Assembly: GCF_051860665.1 (NCBI RefSeq)
Contig: NZ_JBHYDM010000011.1
Location: 62,001-126,000, forward strand
Source of the DNA: Falsiroseomonas sp051860665
GTDB taxonomy: Bacteria; Pseudomonadota; Alphaproteobacteria; Acetobacterales; Acetobacteraceae
DNA: 64,000 nucleotides
Direction of reading: 5' to 3'
The position numbers and the translations under genes were made by a program. Shown here piece by piece: positions 8,805 through 16,952 of the stretch. Numbering within the stretch: the first letter of the stretch is position 1; the number at the start of each line of letters is the position of its first letter. Below the pieces are notes generated by a model. That model searched no databases, was not told the DNA's origin, and saw only the letters and a list, made by a program, of their open reading frames with translations.

Positions 8805-9446
8805 TCAGCTGTCCATGGCCCGCATCGCCCGCGCGCCCCAGATGCGCGCCAGCAGCATCACCAGCAGCACTGATCCGCCATGCCAGATCAGCACCATCGC
8901 CGCCGCATCCAGGTGATGCACCAGCGACAGGCCGACGGAGGCGATGGCCGCCGCCGCCAGACCGGCGAGCGCCGCAACCGGGCCGGGCCGGATATGCGCC
9001 GCGTGGCGCGTCATCCACAGCATACCCAGCGTCAGCGGCGCGCCGAAGCCGATGATGAAGCTCATGCAGCCCAGGCTCATGCCCAGCGCCGGCCAGCCGC
9101 GCGCGAGGAATTCCGCGATGCAGCCCCAGCCGAGGCCGGAGATCCAGAAGGCGGCGAAGGGCAGCGGCAGCAGCGCCCAGCGTTCGCTGCGGTCGGGCAG
9201 CGCCAGGTGGAAGGCCGCCACCGCGGCGGCCACGCCGGTGGCCAGGGCGGCCGCCATGTTCACCTGCTCATGCATCAGCATCAGCCGCTGCTCCAGGTCG
9301 TGCCGGAAGCCGGAGAGCGCGACGCCCACCGCCACCACGCCGAAGGCCAGGGCCAGCCAGCCGAAGGCCGCCCGCATCGGCGGGGTCACCCGCCGCACCG
9401 GGGCCAGGCCCTGCGACAGCCGGCTGATCAGCTCATCGGTCTGCAC
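8805..9446 (-). CDS. nrsF: Anti-sigma factor NrsF (DUF1109 family)
   Basis: 213 aa integral membrane protein with about six hydrophobic segments, starting MQTDELISRLS, typical of DUF1109/NrsF. Two cysteines lie in GWGCIAE and SLGCMSF, matching the conserved pair through which NrsF senses stress in Caulobacter. The GTG start overlaps the sigma gene end by 14 nt and has AAGGAG 7 nt upstream. It would hold the ECF sigma factor at the membrane until stress. The function is from the family; the cysteines and overlap are visible. Confidence 0.85.
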   Translation of the reverse strand: MQTDELISRLSQGLAPVRRVTPPMRAAFGWLALAFGVVAVGVALSGFRHDLEQRLMLMHEQVNMAAALATGVAAAVAAFHLALPDRSERWALLPLPFAAFWISGLGWGCIAEFLARGWPALGMSLGCMSFIIGFGAPLTLGMLWMTRHAAHIRPGPVAALAGLAAAAIASVGLSLVHHLDAAAMVLIWHGGSVLLVMLLARIWGARAMRAMDS

Positions 9447-10065
9447 GCTCGTCTCCTTCCTCCACGCCGAAGCGGCGGCGCAGCGACCGCATGGCCCGGT
9501 GCGTCGCCACCTTCAGCGCGCCGACGCTGAGGCCGGAGCGCGCGGAGGCCTCGGCCAGCGACAGATCCTCCAGCTTCGCCAGGCGCAGCGCGGTGCGCTG
9601 GCTTTCCGGCAGATCCGCCACCGCCTCGCGCAGGTTGCGCGCGGCGATCCGCTCCTCCGCCACCGGCGCCACCGCGGCCACGGTCTCGGGCAATTCGTCC
9701 AGCGTCGATTCGCGGCCGGCGCCGCGGCCGCGGCGGCGCAGCCGGTCGATCGCGCGGCGCGTCGCGATGGTGGTCATCCAGGGGCCGAAGGGCCGCGCCG
9801 GGTCATAGGTATGGCGCAGCGCGTGGATGGTCATCAGCGCGTCCTGCACCGCATCCTCCACCTCTGCCGCATCGCGGATGCGGGCGCGCGCGATCTGGCG
9901 CAGCCGCGGCGTCACCTCCCGCAGCAGGGTGTCATAGGCCCGCGCATCGCCAGCCTGGGCCGCGGCCAGCAGGCCGCCCCAGCGTTCCTCCTGCGCGGAG
10001 CGCGCCTCGCCGCCCGTCAGCCCCATGCAGGGCAGCCCGGGCAGGCAAAGCGCCTCGCTGGACAT
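9433..10065 (-). CDS. ECF RNA polymerase sigma factor (SigF-like)
   Basis: 210 aa. The sigma-2 region is ARAYDTLLREVTPRLRQIA, followed by EVEDAVQDALMTIH and PFGPWMTTIATRRAIDRLR. The sigma-4 region is LPESQRTALRLAKLEDLSL, then SGLSVGALKVATHRAMRSL. An ATG 15 nt upstream exists, but GGAGAG lies 6 nt before 10065, so that start is used. The gene is 1 nt after the YHS-domain gene and overlaps nrsF. An NrsF-controlled response to metal or oxidative stress is likely. Confidence 0.88.
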   Translation of the reverse strand: MSSEALCLPGLPCMGLTGGEARSAQEERWGGLLAAAQAGDARAYDTLLREVTPRLRQIARARIRDAAEVEDAVQDALMTIHALRHTYDPARPFGPWMTTIATRRAIDRLRRRGRGAGRESTLDELPETVAAVAPVAEERIAARNLREAVADLPESQRTALRLAKLEDLSLAEASARSGLSVGALKVATHRAMRSLRRRFGVEEGDERADR

Positions 10066-10066
10066 C

Positions 10067-10513
10067 TCAGCTCTCCGCAAGCCGCGGCCAATTGGCCTCG
10101 GCCCGGGCGATATGGCCGGGGATGTCGCGCTGCCACTGCCTTTGCACCCCCCGATCGTAGTTCAGGTACAGGAGTCCATCGCGGATGTGCCAGGACTCCG
10201 GATCGATATCCACCTTATAGCCGCGTGCCACGCCATAGGCGCAGAAGCCGCCGAAGCGGGGGAGATGGGCGGCGGGATCGGCCAGGAAGCGCGCGCGATG
10301 CGCGGCGGAGGCGAAGTGCCAGTCCACCCCGGCATGCGCGGCACGGAAGGCGGGATCGCCCCGGCGCGGACGCGCTTCGCTGAACCAGGCGACGGCGTCC
10401 CAGCCATCCAGCGCCACGCCGGCGCGGTGGTTGATGGCGCGTGGCGGCCCATCGGCGCGGGCCCGGCCGGCCAGCAGGACCGGCGCCAGGGCCAGGAGGA
10501 GGCGGCGGTGCAT
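10067..10513 (-). CDS. Secreted YHS-domain protein
   Basis: 148 aa with an N-terminal signal peptide (MHRRLLLALAPVLLAGRARA). A YHS-like domain follows: LDGWDAVAWFSEARPRRGDP, then WHFASAAHRARFLADPAAHL and FGGFCAYGVARGYKVDIDPE. The open frame continues upstream, but only this Met gives a proper signal peptide. YHS domains are often linked to metal or stress functions. Here the gene heads the sigma/anti-sigma operon, so it may be a target or sensor of that system. Confidence 0.8.
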   Translation of the reverse strand: MHRRLLLALAPVLLAGRARADGPPRAINHRAGVALDGWDAVAWFSEARPRRGDPAFRAAHAGVDWHFASAAHRARFLADPAAHLPRFGGFCAYGVARGYKVDIDPESWHIRDGLLYLNYDRGVQRQWQRDIPGHIARAEANWPRLAES

Positions 10514-10631
10514 CGGGCCGAGCCTTTCGTTGTTCTGCCCGGGCTTCGCCGCCGCGCGGCCCGCGGTTACGCGCAACTGTCACGCGCCCGCCGGCCTTGC
10601 GCCGCACCGCCGCGCCGCGCGAGGGTGGCGC

Positions 10632-11207
10632 ATGGACACCGACTCCCCCCCCTGGACCACCACAGACTCGAAAATCCTGGTCGAGGACCGCTGGATCCGG
10701 CTGCGCGCCGACCGGCTGCGCACCGCGGCCGGCCTCGAGATCGCCCCCTGGTATGTGCTGGACTATCCCGAATGGTGCGCCGTGGTGGCGCTGACCGGGG
10801 ATGACCGCCTGGTGATGGTGCGCCAGTGGCGGCACGGCGCGCAGAGCTGGTCGCTGGAATTGCCCGGCGGCGTGATGGACCGCGAGGATGCGGGCCCGAT
10901 CGCCGCCGCGCGCCGCGAATTGCTGGAGGAAACCGGCTACGGCGGGGGCGAATGGACCTACCTCTATGCCGGCCACGCCAATCCGGCGATCCAGACCAAC
11001 CGCCTGCACATCGTGCTGGCCACCGGCGTGCGGCTGGTGGCGCCGGCGACGCCGGAGCCCACGGAGCTCATCAGCGTCGAGACCCCGCCGGTGGCGGAGG
11101 TGCTGGCCGGGCTGCGACGCGGCTTGATCGGGCAGTCCATGCATGTGGGCGCGATCTGCGTCGGCCTGGCCGCCGCCGGTCGCATCAGCCTGGAGGCGGC
11201 GGCATGA
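10632..11207 (+). CDS. NUDIX hydrolase
   Basis: 191 aa. The Nudix box runs GGVMDREDAGPIAAARRE then LLEETGY. The spacing between the first Glu and RE is two residues longer than the textbook box, as in many ADP-ribose pyrophosphatase-like members. It would hydrolyse a nucleoside diphosphate linked to another group, probably ADP-ribose. The stop overlaps the GNAT start (ATGA). Upstream, 118 nt separate it from the divergent YHS gene. Confidence 0.85.
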   Translation: MDTDSPPWTTTDSKILVEDRWIRLRADRLRTAAGLEIAPWYVLDYPEWCAVVALTGDDRLVMVRQWRHGAQSWSLELPGGVMDREDAGPIAAARRELLEETGYGGGEWTYLYAGHANPAIQTNRLHIVLATGVRLVAPATPEPTELISVETPPVAEVLAGLRRGLIGQSMHVGAICVGLAAAGRISLEAAA

Positions 11208-11656
11208 GCGGCTTCACCATCCTCCCCCTCGCGCCCCGCCACCGCGCGGACTGGGAAAGGCTCTATGCCGGCTATGCCGCCTTCTACCGGGTGGAGCAGA
11301 CGGCCGAGATGCGCGCGCGCGTCTGGGGCTGGATCATGGACCCGGCGCATGAGGTGAAGGCGCTGGTGGCGGAGGATGCGGATGGCACGGCGCTGGGCCT
11401 GGCGCATTACCGCCCCTTCGCCCGGCCGCTGGCCGCCGGCACCGGCGGCTTCCTGGACGATCTCTTCGTCGATCCCGCCCAGCGCGGCCGTCGCATCGCC
11501 GATGCGCTGATCGAGGCGGTGGCCGAGATCGGCCGGCAGCGCGGCTGGGGCGTGATCCGCTGGATCACCGCGGATGACAATTACCGCGGCCGCGGCGTCT
11601 ATGACCGCCTCGCCACGCGCACCATGTGGATCACCTACGACAAGAAGCTCGGCTGA
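11204..11656 (+). CDS. GNAT family N-acetyltransferase
   Basis: 150 aa GNAT fold. The acetyl-CoA pyrophosphate-binding segment is DLFVDPAQRGRRIADALI, followed by a helix and the terminal ITADDNYRGRGVYDRLA. It is translationally coupled to the NUDIX gene. The acceptor substrate is unknown. Confidence 0.87.
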   Translation: MSGFTILPLAPRHRADWERLYAGYAAFYRVEQTAEMRARVWGWIMDPAHEVKALVAEDADGTALGLAHYRPFARPLAAGTGGFLDDLFVDPAQRGRRIADALIEAVAEIGRQRGWGVIRWITADDNYRGRGVYDRLATRTMWITYDKKLG

Positions 11657-11890
11657 GCTCTCCGACACGCGGCGCAAGCTGCTGGAATTCCTGCCTGAAA
11701 TGGCCGCGGCGGCCGGCTGCCGCGACGGCCCGCCCGCGATCGCCCACGACAAATCGCCGCCCCATTAACCGCGCCGTTACCCCGCACCCGGCAGAACCTG
11801 CCGAGCCGGCTTGGTCCGGCCTGGGGATGGCAGGATGCGATCGACGGGGCGCGGCGCGATGCGCGCGACAAGGCAGAGGGGGGCGACCGC
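11657..11890. other. Gap upstream of the flagellar operon
   Basis: 234 nt with no convincing gene. It must hold the fliF promoter unless transcription comes from the GNAT gene. A GG-N10-GC spacing occurs near 11825-11838, but it otherwise fits the sigma-54 consensus poorly. GAGGGGG about 9 nt before the fliF ATG is a good ribosome site. Confidence 0.4.
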
Positions 11891-13597
11891 ATGGGGGGGC
11901 TGATCGCCCAGCTGCGCGGCCTCGGCCCTTTGCGCCTGGCGGCACTGGCCGGCGTGGGCCTCGCCGTGCTCGGGCTGGTGGCGATGCTGGCCATGCGCGC
12001 CTCGGAACCGCCGATGGCGCTGCTCTATGGTGACCTGGACCCGCGCGATGCGGGGCAGATGGTGGCCGCCCTGGAACGCGCCCGCATTCCCCATCGCCTG
12101 TCCGCCGGCGGCGCGCAGATCCTGGTGCCGGAATCGGATGTGCCGCGCATCCGCCTGATGATGGCGCGCGAGGGCCTGCCGAGCGGCGGTTCCGTCGGCT
12201 ACGAGATCTTCGACCGCGGCGAGAGCCTGACCACCACCCCCTTCCAGCAGGATGTGAACCGCCTGCGCGCGCTGGAAGGCGAGATCGCCCGCAGCATCCG
12301 CGGCCTGACGGGCGTGCGCACCGCCCGTGTCCACCTGGTGCTGCCGCGCCGCGAGCCTTTCTCCCGCGAGCGCGGGGAGGCGCAGGCCAGCGTGGTGCTG
12401 ACCATGCAGGGCGCGCAGCGGCTGGACCGGGAGGGCGTGCAGGCGGTGCTGCACCTGGTCGCCGCTGCGGTGCCCGGGCTGCGGCCGCAGCAGGTCTCCA
12501 TCGTCGATAGCCGCGGCGAGCTGCTGGCACGCGGCGGCCAGGCGTTGACCGGCCCCGCCGCGGCGCAGACCGCCGAGGAACTGCGCCGCACGACCGAACT
12601 GCGCCTCGCCCGCGCCGTGGAGGATCTGCTGGAGCGCACGCTGGGCCCGGGGCGCGTGCGCGCGGAGGCTTCGGTCGAGATGGATTTCGAGCGCATCCAG
12701 ACGACGGAGGAGCGCTTCGACCCCGAAAACCAGGTGCCGCGCAGCACGCAATCCTCGACGGAAAGCAACCGCAGCGGCGAGGCCGGCAATGTCTCCGTCG
12801 CCAACCAGCTGCCGGGTGCCGAGGCGCAGGCCGGCGGCAACCGCAGCGAGCAGCAGCGGTCCGAGGAGACGACGAATTTCGAGATCGGCCGGCTGACGCG
12901 CAATACGGTGCGGGAACAGCCGGCGGTGAAGCGCCTGTCGCTCGCCGTGCTGGTGGATGGCATCTGGGAACCGCAGCCGGATGGCGCGCCGCCGCGCTTC
13001 CGCGAGCGCAATGCGGATGAGCTGGGCCGCATCATGTCCCTCGCCCGCTCCGCCGTCGGCTTCAACGAGGAGCGCGGCGACAAGGTGGAGGTGGTGAGCC
13101 TGCGCTTCGTCGAGCCCGCGCAGGGCGAGACCTCGCCGGAAGGCTTCTCCATCCTCGGCCAGACCCTGCCGCCGGCGCTGATGGGCCGGCTGATCGAAAG
13201 CGGCATCCTGGCCCTGGTGGCGCTGGCCGCCATCCTGCTGATTGGCAAGCCGGTGGCGAACCGGCTGGTGCTGGCCATGGCGCCGCAGCCGGTGCTGGTG
13301 GGCATCGGGCCGGATGGCAATACGGTGACCTTCACCAGCGCGGCGGAGGCGGCGCTGGCCCAGGCCAATGGCACCATCACCGGCCCCGCCCAGGTGGGCG
13401 GCCCCGGCGGCACCCCGCTGCTGCCGCAGGGCGAGGCGGCGACGGAGGAGGAAGAGGACGCGATGGTGAAGGTCGCGCGCATCGAGGGCCAGATGCGCGC
13501 CTCCGCCCTCGCGGCGCTGGCCGAGATGGTCGACAACAATCCCGATGCCGCCGTGACGGTGATCCGCCGCTGGCTGGCGCCGCCGGAGGGGCTATGA
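11891..13597 (+). CDS. fliF: Flagellar MS-ring protein FliF
   Basis: 568 aa, the usual FliF length. One transmembrane segment near residues 16-36 and a second near 435-455 flank the periplasmic ring-building motifs (for example VPRIRLMMAREGLPSGGSVG and DSRGELLARGG). The C-terminal cytoplasmic tail (IEGQMRASALAALAEMVDNN to the end) is the FliG-binding segment. FliF forms the inner-membrane MS ring and is the assembly start of the basal body. The stop overlaps fliG by 4 nt. First gene of the operon. Confidence 0.96.
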   Translation: MGGLIAQLRGLGPLRLAALAGVGLAVLGLVAMLAMRASEPPMALLYGDLDPRDAGQMVAALERARIPHRLSAGGAQILVPESDVPRIRLMMAREGLPSGGSVGYEIFDRGESLTTTPFQQDVNRLRALEGEIARSIRGLTGVRTARVHLVLPRREPFSRERGEAQASVVLTMQGAQRLDREGVQAVLHLVAAAVPGLRPQQVSIVDSRGELLARGGQALTGPAAAQTAEELRRTTELRLARAVEDLLERTLGPGRVRAEASVEMDFERIQTTEERFDPENQVPRSTQSSTESNRSGEAGNVSVANQLPGAEAQAGGNRSEQQRSEETTNFEIGRLTRNTVREQPAVKRLSLAVLVDGIWEPQPDGAPPRFRERNADELGRIMSLARSAVGFNEERGDKVEVVSLRFVEPAQGETSPEGFSILGQTLPPALMGRLIESGILALVALAAILLIGKPVANRLVLAMAPQPVLVGIGPDGNTVTFTSAAEAALAQANGTITGPAQVGGPGGTPLLPQGEAATEEEEDAMVKVARIEGQMRASALAALAEMVDNNPDAAVTVIRRWLAPPEGL

Positions 13598-14592
13598 GCA
13601 CGACGCTGACCGGTCCGCAGAAGGCCGCCACCCTGATGCTCGCGCTCGGCGAGGAGCATGCCGCCAAGATCTTCACGCGGCTGCATGAGGATGAGATCCG
13701 CGACCTGTCGCTGGCCATGGCGGCGCTGGGCTCCGTCGGCGCCGCGACGGTCGAGGCGGTGGTGCAGGATTTCGCCAGCCAGATCGGCCAGGCCGGCCAC
13801 CTCGTCGGCTCCTATGAGAGCACGGAGCGGATGCTGCTGAAGACGCTGCCGAAGGAGCGCGTCGCCCAGATCATGGAGGAGATCCGCGGCCCGGCCGGCC
13901 GCACCATGTGGGACAAGCTGGGCAATGTGAACGAGGCGGTGCTCGCGAACTACCTGAAGAACGAATATCCGCAGACCGTCTCCGTGGTGCTGTCCAAGGT
14001 CCGGCCGGACCATGCGGCGCGCGTGCTGTCGCTGCTGCCGGAAGGCTTCGCCATGGAAGTGGTGATGCGCATGCTGCGCATGGAAACCGTGCAGAAGGAA
14101 GCGCTGGAAGGCGTCGAGCGCACGCTGCGCATGGAGTTCATGTCGAACCTCGCGCGCGGCTCGCGCCGCGATGCGCATGAGGTGATGGCCGAGATCTTCA
14201 ACAACCTCGACCGCGCCGCGGAAGGCCGCATCCTCTCGGCGCTGGAGGAACGTTCCCGCGAGAGCGCGGAGAAGATCCGCGCGCTGATGTTCACCTTCGA
14301 CGACCTGCAGCGCCTGGACGCGCAGGGCATCCAGGCGCTGCTGCGCGCGGTGCCGAAGGACAAGCTGACACTGGCGCTGAAGGGCGCGTCGGAGACGCTG
14401 CGCGACATGTTCTTCCGCAACCTGTCCGAACGCGCCTCCAAGCTGCTGAAGGACGACCTGGCGGGCATGGGCCCGGTGAAGCTGCGCGACGTGGACGACG
14501 CGCAGGCGCAGATCGTCGGCATCGCCAAGGACCTCGCCGCCCAGGGCCAGATCCAGATCGCCGACGGGCGCGATGACGAGATGCTGGCATGA
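13594..14592 (+). CDS. fliG: Flagellar motor switch protein FliG
   Basis: 332 aa. The N-terminal domain starts with TGPQKAATLMLALGEEHAAK. The middle domain carries the EHPQ-type motif as EYPQ (NEYPQTVSVVLSKV). The C-terminal torque helix region (LFTFDDLQRLD, later ASETLRDMFFRNLSERA) is intact. FliG couples the FliF ring to the stator and to FliM/FliN. ATGA overlaps occur at both ends. Confidence 0.96.
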   Translation: MSTTLTGPQKAATLMLALGEEHAAKIFTRLHEDEIRDLSLAMAALGSVGAATVEAVVQDFASQIGQAGHLVGSYESTERMLLKTLPKERVAQIMEEIRGPAGRTMWDKLGNVNEAVLANYLKNEYPQTVSVVLSKVRPDHAARVLSLLPEGFAMEVVMRMLRMETVQKEALEGVERTLRMEFMSNLARGSRRDAHEVMAEIFNNLDRAAEGRILSALEERSRESAEKIRALMFTFDDLQRLDAQGIQALLRAVPKDKLTLALKGASETLRDMFFRNLSERASKLLKDDLAGMGPVKLRDVDDAQAQIVGIAKDLAAQGQIQIADGRDDEMLA

Positions 14593-15224
14593 AGCTGGCC
14601 CTGCCCCTGCCCGATCTCGGCGCACCGCCGGAGCCGCCGCCACCACCGCCGCCGGATCCGGAGGTGCTGCTGGCCGAGGCGCGCGCCGCCGGCATCGTGG
14701 AGGGCCGCGCCCTGGGCCATGCGGCCGGGCTGGCGGAAGGCCGCGCCGAGCAGGCCCGCGCGCAGGAAGCCGCGATCCAGCGCGCGCTGGAGCGCACGTC
14801 CGGGCTGCTGGCCGAGGCCGCGGAGGTCGGCCGCGAGACCGCCTCTGCCTCGGCCGAGGCGCTGGCCCTGCTGCTGCTGCGCATGCTGGACCATGCCCTG
14901 CCCGGCGCCGCGGCGCGGCTGGGGGCGGACATCGTGCCGCATCTTCTGGTGCCCATGCTGCCGGCCATCGCGGATCGCCCGGAAGCGGTGCTGCATGTGG
15001 CGCCGAAGCTGGCGGAGGCGATCGCGGCGCGGATGCCGCATGGCGGGCCGGAAGTGCGCGGCGATGCCGCGGTGGCGCCGGGCGATGCGCGCCTGGCCTG
15101 GCGCGACGGCGCGCTGGTGGTCTCGCTGGCCGCGCGCCGCGCCGCGGTGGCGGAGGTGCTGCGCATCGCCGGCCTGGATATCACGACAGAGCCCACCACA
15201 ATGGGGGAGGAACCGAGTTCATGA
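14589..15224 (+). CDS. fliH: Flagellar assembly protein FliH (FlbE-like)
   Basis: 211 aa. A proline-rich N terminus is followed by an alanine-rich helix with the glycine-spaced pattern AGIVEGRALGHAAGLAEGRA, the GxxxG-type repeats typical of FliH. The C-terminal domain is FliH/HrpE-like. FliH binds and restrains the export ATPase FliI. No fliI is in the window. Position between fliG and fliN matches Caulobacter flbE, which supports the call despite low sequence constraint. Confidence 0.82.
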   Translation: MKLALPLPDLGAPPEPPPPPPPDPEVLLAEARAAGIVEGRALGHAAGLAEGRAEQARAQEAAIQRALERTSGLLAEAAEVGRETASASAEALALLLLRMLDHALPGAAARLGADIVPHLLVPMLPAIADRPEAVLHVAPKLAEAIAARMPHGGPEVRGDAAVAPGDARLAWRDGALVVSLAARRAAVAEVLRIAGLDITTEPTTMGEEPSS

Positions 15225-15544
15225 GCGGGCAGGACGGCTTCGAGGCGGTGCCGGCGACGGAGGCGCAGCAGGGCTCGACCAGCCCGGCCGGGCCGCGCGA
15301 CCTGGATGCGGTCTATGACATTCCCGTGCAGGTCAGCGCCGTGCTCGGCCGCGCCACCATGCAGGTCTCGCAGCTGCTGAAGCTGGGCCGCGGCGCGGTG
15401 GTGGAGCTGGACCGCAAGCTGGGCGAGGCGGTCGACATCTATGTCAACAACCGCCTGGTGGCACGTGGCGAGGTGGTGATGGTGGATGACAACCGCCTGG
15501 GCGTCACCATGACGGAAATCGTCAAGTCCGACCGGGGCGGCTGA
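15221..15544 (+). CDS. fliN: Flagellar motor switch protein FliN
   Basis: 107 aa. A variable 30-residue head precedes one SpoA domain: VYDIPVQVSAVLGRATMQVS, then LLKLGRGAVVELDRKLGEAV and VNNRLVARGEVVMVDDNRLG. FliN forms the lower C ring and helps dock export cargo. The start overlaps the fliH stop. fliM is not in the window. Confidence 0.94.
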   Translation: MSGQDGFEAVPATEAQQGSTSPAGPRDLDAVYDIPVQVSAVLGRATMQVSQLLKLGRGAVVELDRKLGEAVDIYVNNRLVARGEVVMVDDNRLGVTMTEIVKSDRGG

Positions 15545-15548
15545 GCGC

Positions 15549-16949
15549 ATGGCACGGCTGCTCATCATCGGATCGCTGGAAGGCGAGCTCGGCGCCGCCG
15601 CGCGCGTCGCCATCGCGCGCGGCGCCAAGCTCGGCCATGCCGAGGGCGTCGCGGCGGGGCTGGAGCGGCTGCGCGGCGAAGGCGCGGATCTCGCCCTGGT
15701 CGATCTGCGGCATGACGTGGTCTGGCTGGTGCAGGCGCTGGCCGCCGAACGCATCGCCTGCCCCGTGGTCGCCTGCGGCCGCGCCGAGGATGCGGATGCC
15801 GCCGTGCGCGCCATCGAATCCGGCGCGCGGGACTTCCTGCCGCTGCCGCCGGATGCCGATCTCATCATCGCCATGCTGGAGGCCGCCGGCGCGACGCGGG
15901 AGGCGGATGCGCCGCTGGCGCGTGATGCCGCGATGACCACGCTGATGGCGCGCGCGGCGACGCTGGCCCGCGCCGAGGCTTCCGTCCTGCTGACCGGCGA
16001 GAGCGGCACGGGGAAGGAGGTGATGGCGCGCCACCTGCACGCGCTGTCGAAGCGCGCGCGCGGCCCCTTCGTCGCGCTGAACTGCGCCGCGCTGCCGGAG
16101 ACGCTGCTGGAATCGGAGCTCTTCGGCCATGAGAAGGGCGCCTTCAGCGGCGCCATCGCCACGCGCAAGGGCAAGTTCGAGCAGGCCGAGGGCGGCACGC
16201 TGCTGCTGGACGAGATCGGCGAGATGGACCCGCGCCTTCAGGCCAAGATTCTGCGCGTGATCCAGGAGCGGGAGGTGGACCGGCTGGGCGGCGGCGCGCC
16301 GCTGAAGGTGGATGTGCGGATCATCGCGGCGACGCATCGGGACCTGGCCGCCGAGGTCGCGGCGGGGCGGTTCCGCGAGGACCTGTATTTCCGGCTGAAC
16401 GTGGTGGCGCTGCGGATTCCGCCGCTGCGCGAGCGACCCGCCGATATCCTGCCGCTGGCCGAGCATTTCTGCGCCCGCTATGCGCAGGTGAACGGCCTGC
16501 CGCCGCGCCCGCTGTCGCCGCTCGCCCGCCACCTGCTGCTGGCGCATGCCTGGCCGGGCAATGTGCGGGAGCTGGAGAATGCCATCCACCGCGCCGTGCT
16601 GCTGGCGGAGGGGCCGGAGATCGGGCCCGAGGCGATCGAGCTGGCACGCCCCGCCACGCCGCCCCCCGTTGCCACGCCCACGCCCACGCCGGAGGCACCT
16701 GCCGCGGCGCCGGCACCGGGCGGCAAGGTCGCATCCCTGGTCGGCCGCAAGGTGGAGGAGGTGGAGCGCGAGCTGATCCTGGAGACGCTGTCGCATTGCC
16801 TCGGCAATCGCACGCGCGCCGCCGAGATCCTGGGCATCTCCATCCGCACGCTGCGCAACAAGCTGGGCGAATACCGCAGCGCCGGCATTGCCGTGCCACC
16901 CGCGCCCGGCCAGGCGCCGCCGCCTTCGCCGCTGCAGATCGCGGTCTGA
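15549..16949 (+). CDS. flbD: Sigma-54-dependent flagellar regulator FlbD
   Basis: 466 aa. The N-terminal 115 residues resemble a receiver domain but lack a clear full set of acidic residues (ALVDLRHD is the only candidate phosphate site), as in FlbD. The AAA+ domain has GESGTGKE (Walker A), LLLDEIGEMD (Walker B) and the sigma-54 contact loop as GAFSGA instead of GAFTGA. A Fis-type helix-turn-helix ends the protein (NRTRAAEILGISIRTLRNKL). It should activate sigma-54 flagellar promoters. It lies 4 nt after fliN, as in Caulobacter. Confidence 0.92.
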   Translation: MARLLIIGSLEGELGAAARVAIARGAKLGHAEGVAAGLERLRGEGADLALVDLRHDVVWLVQALAAERIACPVVACGRAEDADAAVRAIESGARDFLPLPPDADLIIAMLEAAGATREADAPLARDAAMTTLMARAATLARAEASVLLTGESGTGKEVMARHLHALSKRARGPFVALNCAALPETLLESELFGHEKGAFSGAIATRKGKFEQAEGGTLLLDEIGEMDPRLQAKILRVIQEREVDRLGGGAPLKVDVRIIAATHRDLAAEVAAGRFREDLYFRLNVVALRIPPLRERPADILPLAEHFCARYAQVNGLPPRPLSPLARHLLLAHAWPGNVRELENAIHRAVLLAEGPEIGPEAIELARPATPPPVATPTPTPEAPAAAPAPGGKVASLVGRKVEEVERELILETLSHCLGNRTRAAEILGISIRTLRNKLGEYRSAGIAVPPAPGQAPPPSPLQIAV

Positions 16950-16952
16950 CCC

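Noticed and set aside
11820..11845. Possible sigma-54 promoter (GG-N10-GC) upstream of fliF
   Set aside because: Only the dinucleotide spacing fits; the TGGCAC and TTGC contexts are missing, so it is not reported as a promoter.
12199..14646. An 815-codon minus-strand frame opposite fliF and fliG
   Set aside because: Shadow of two conserved genes; no family features.
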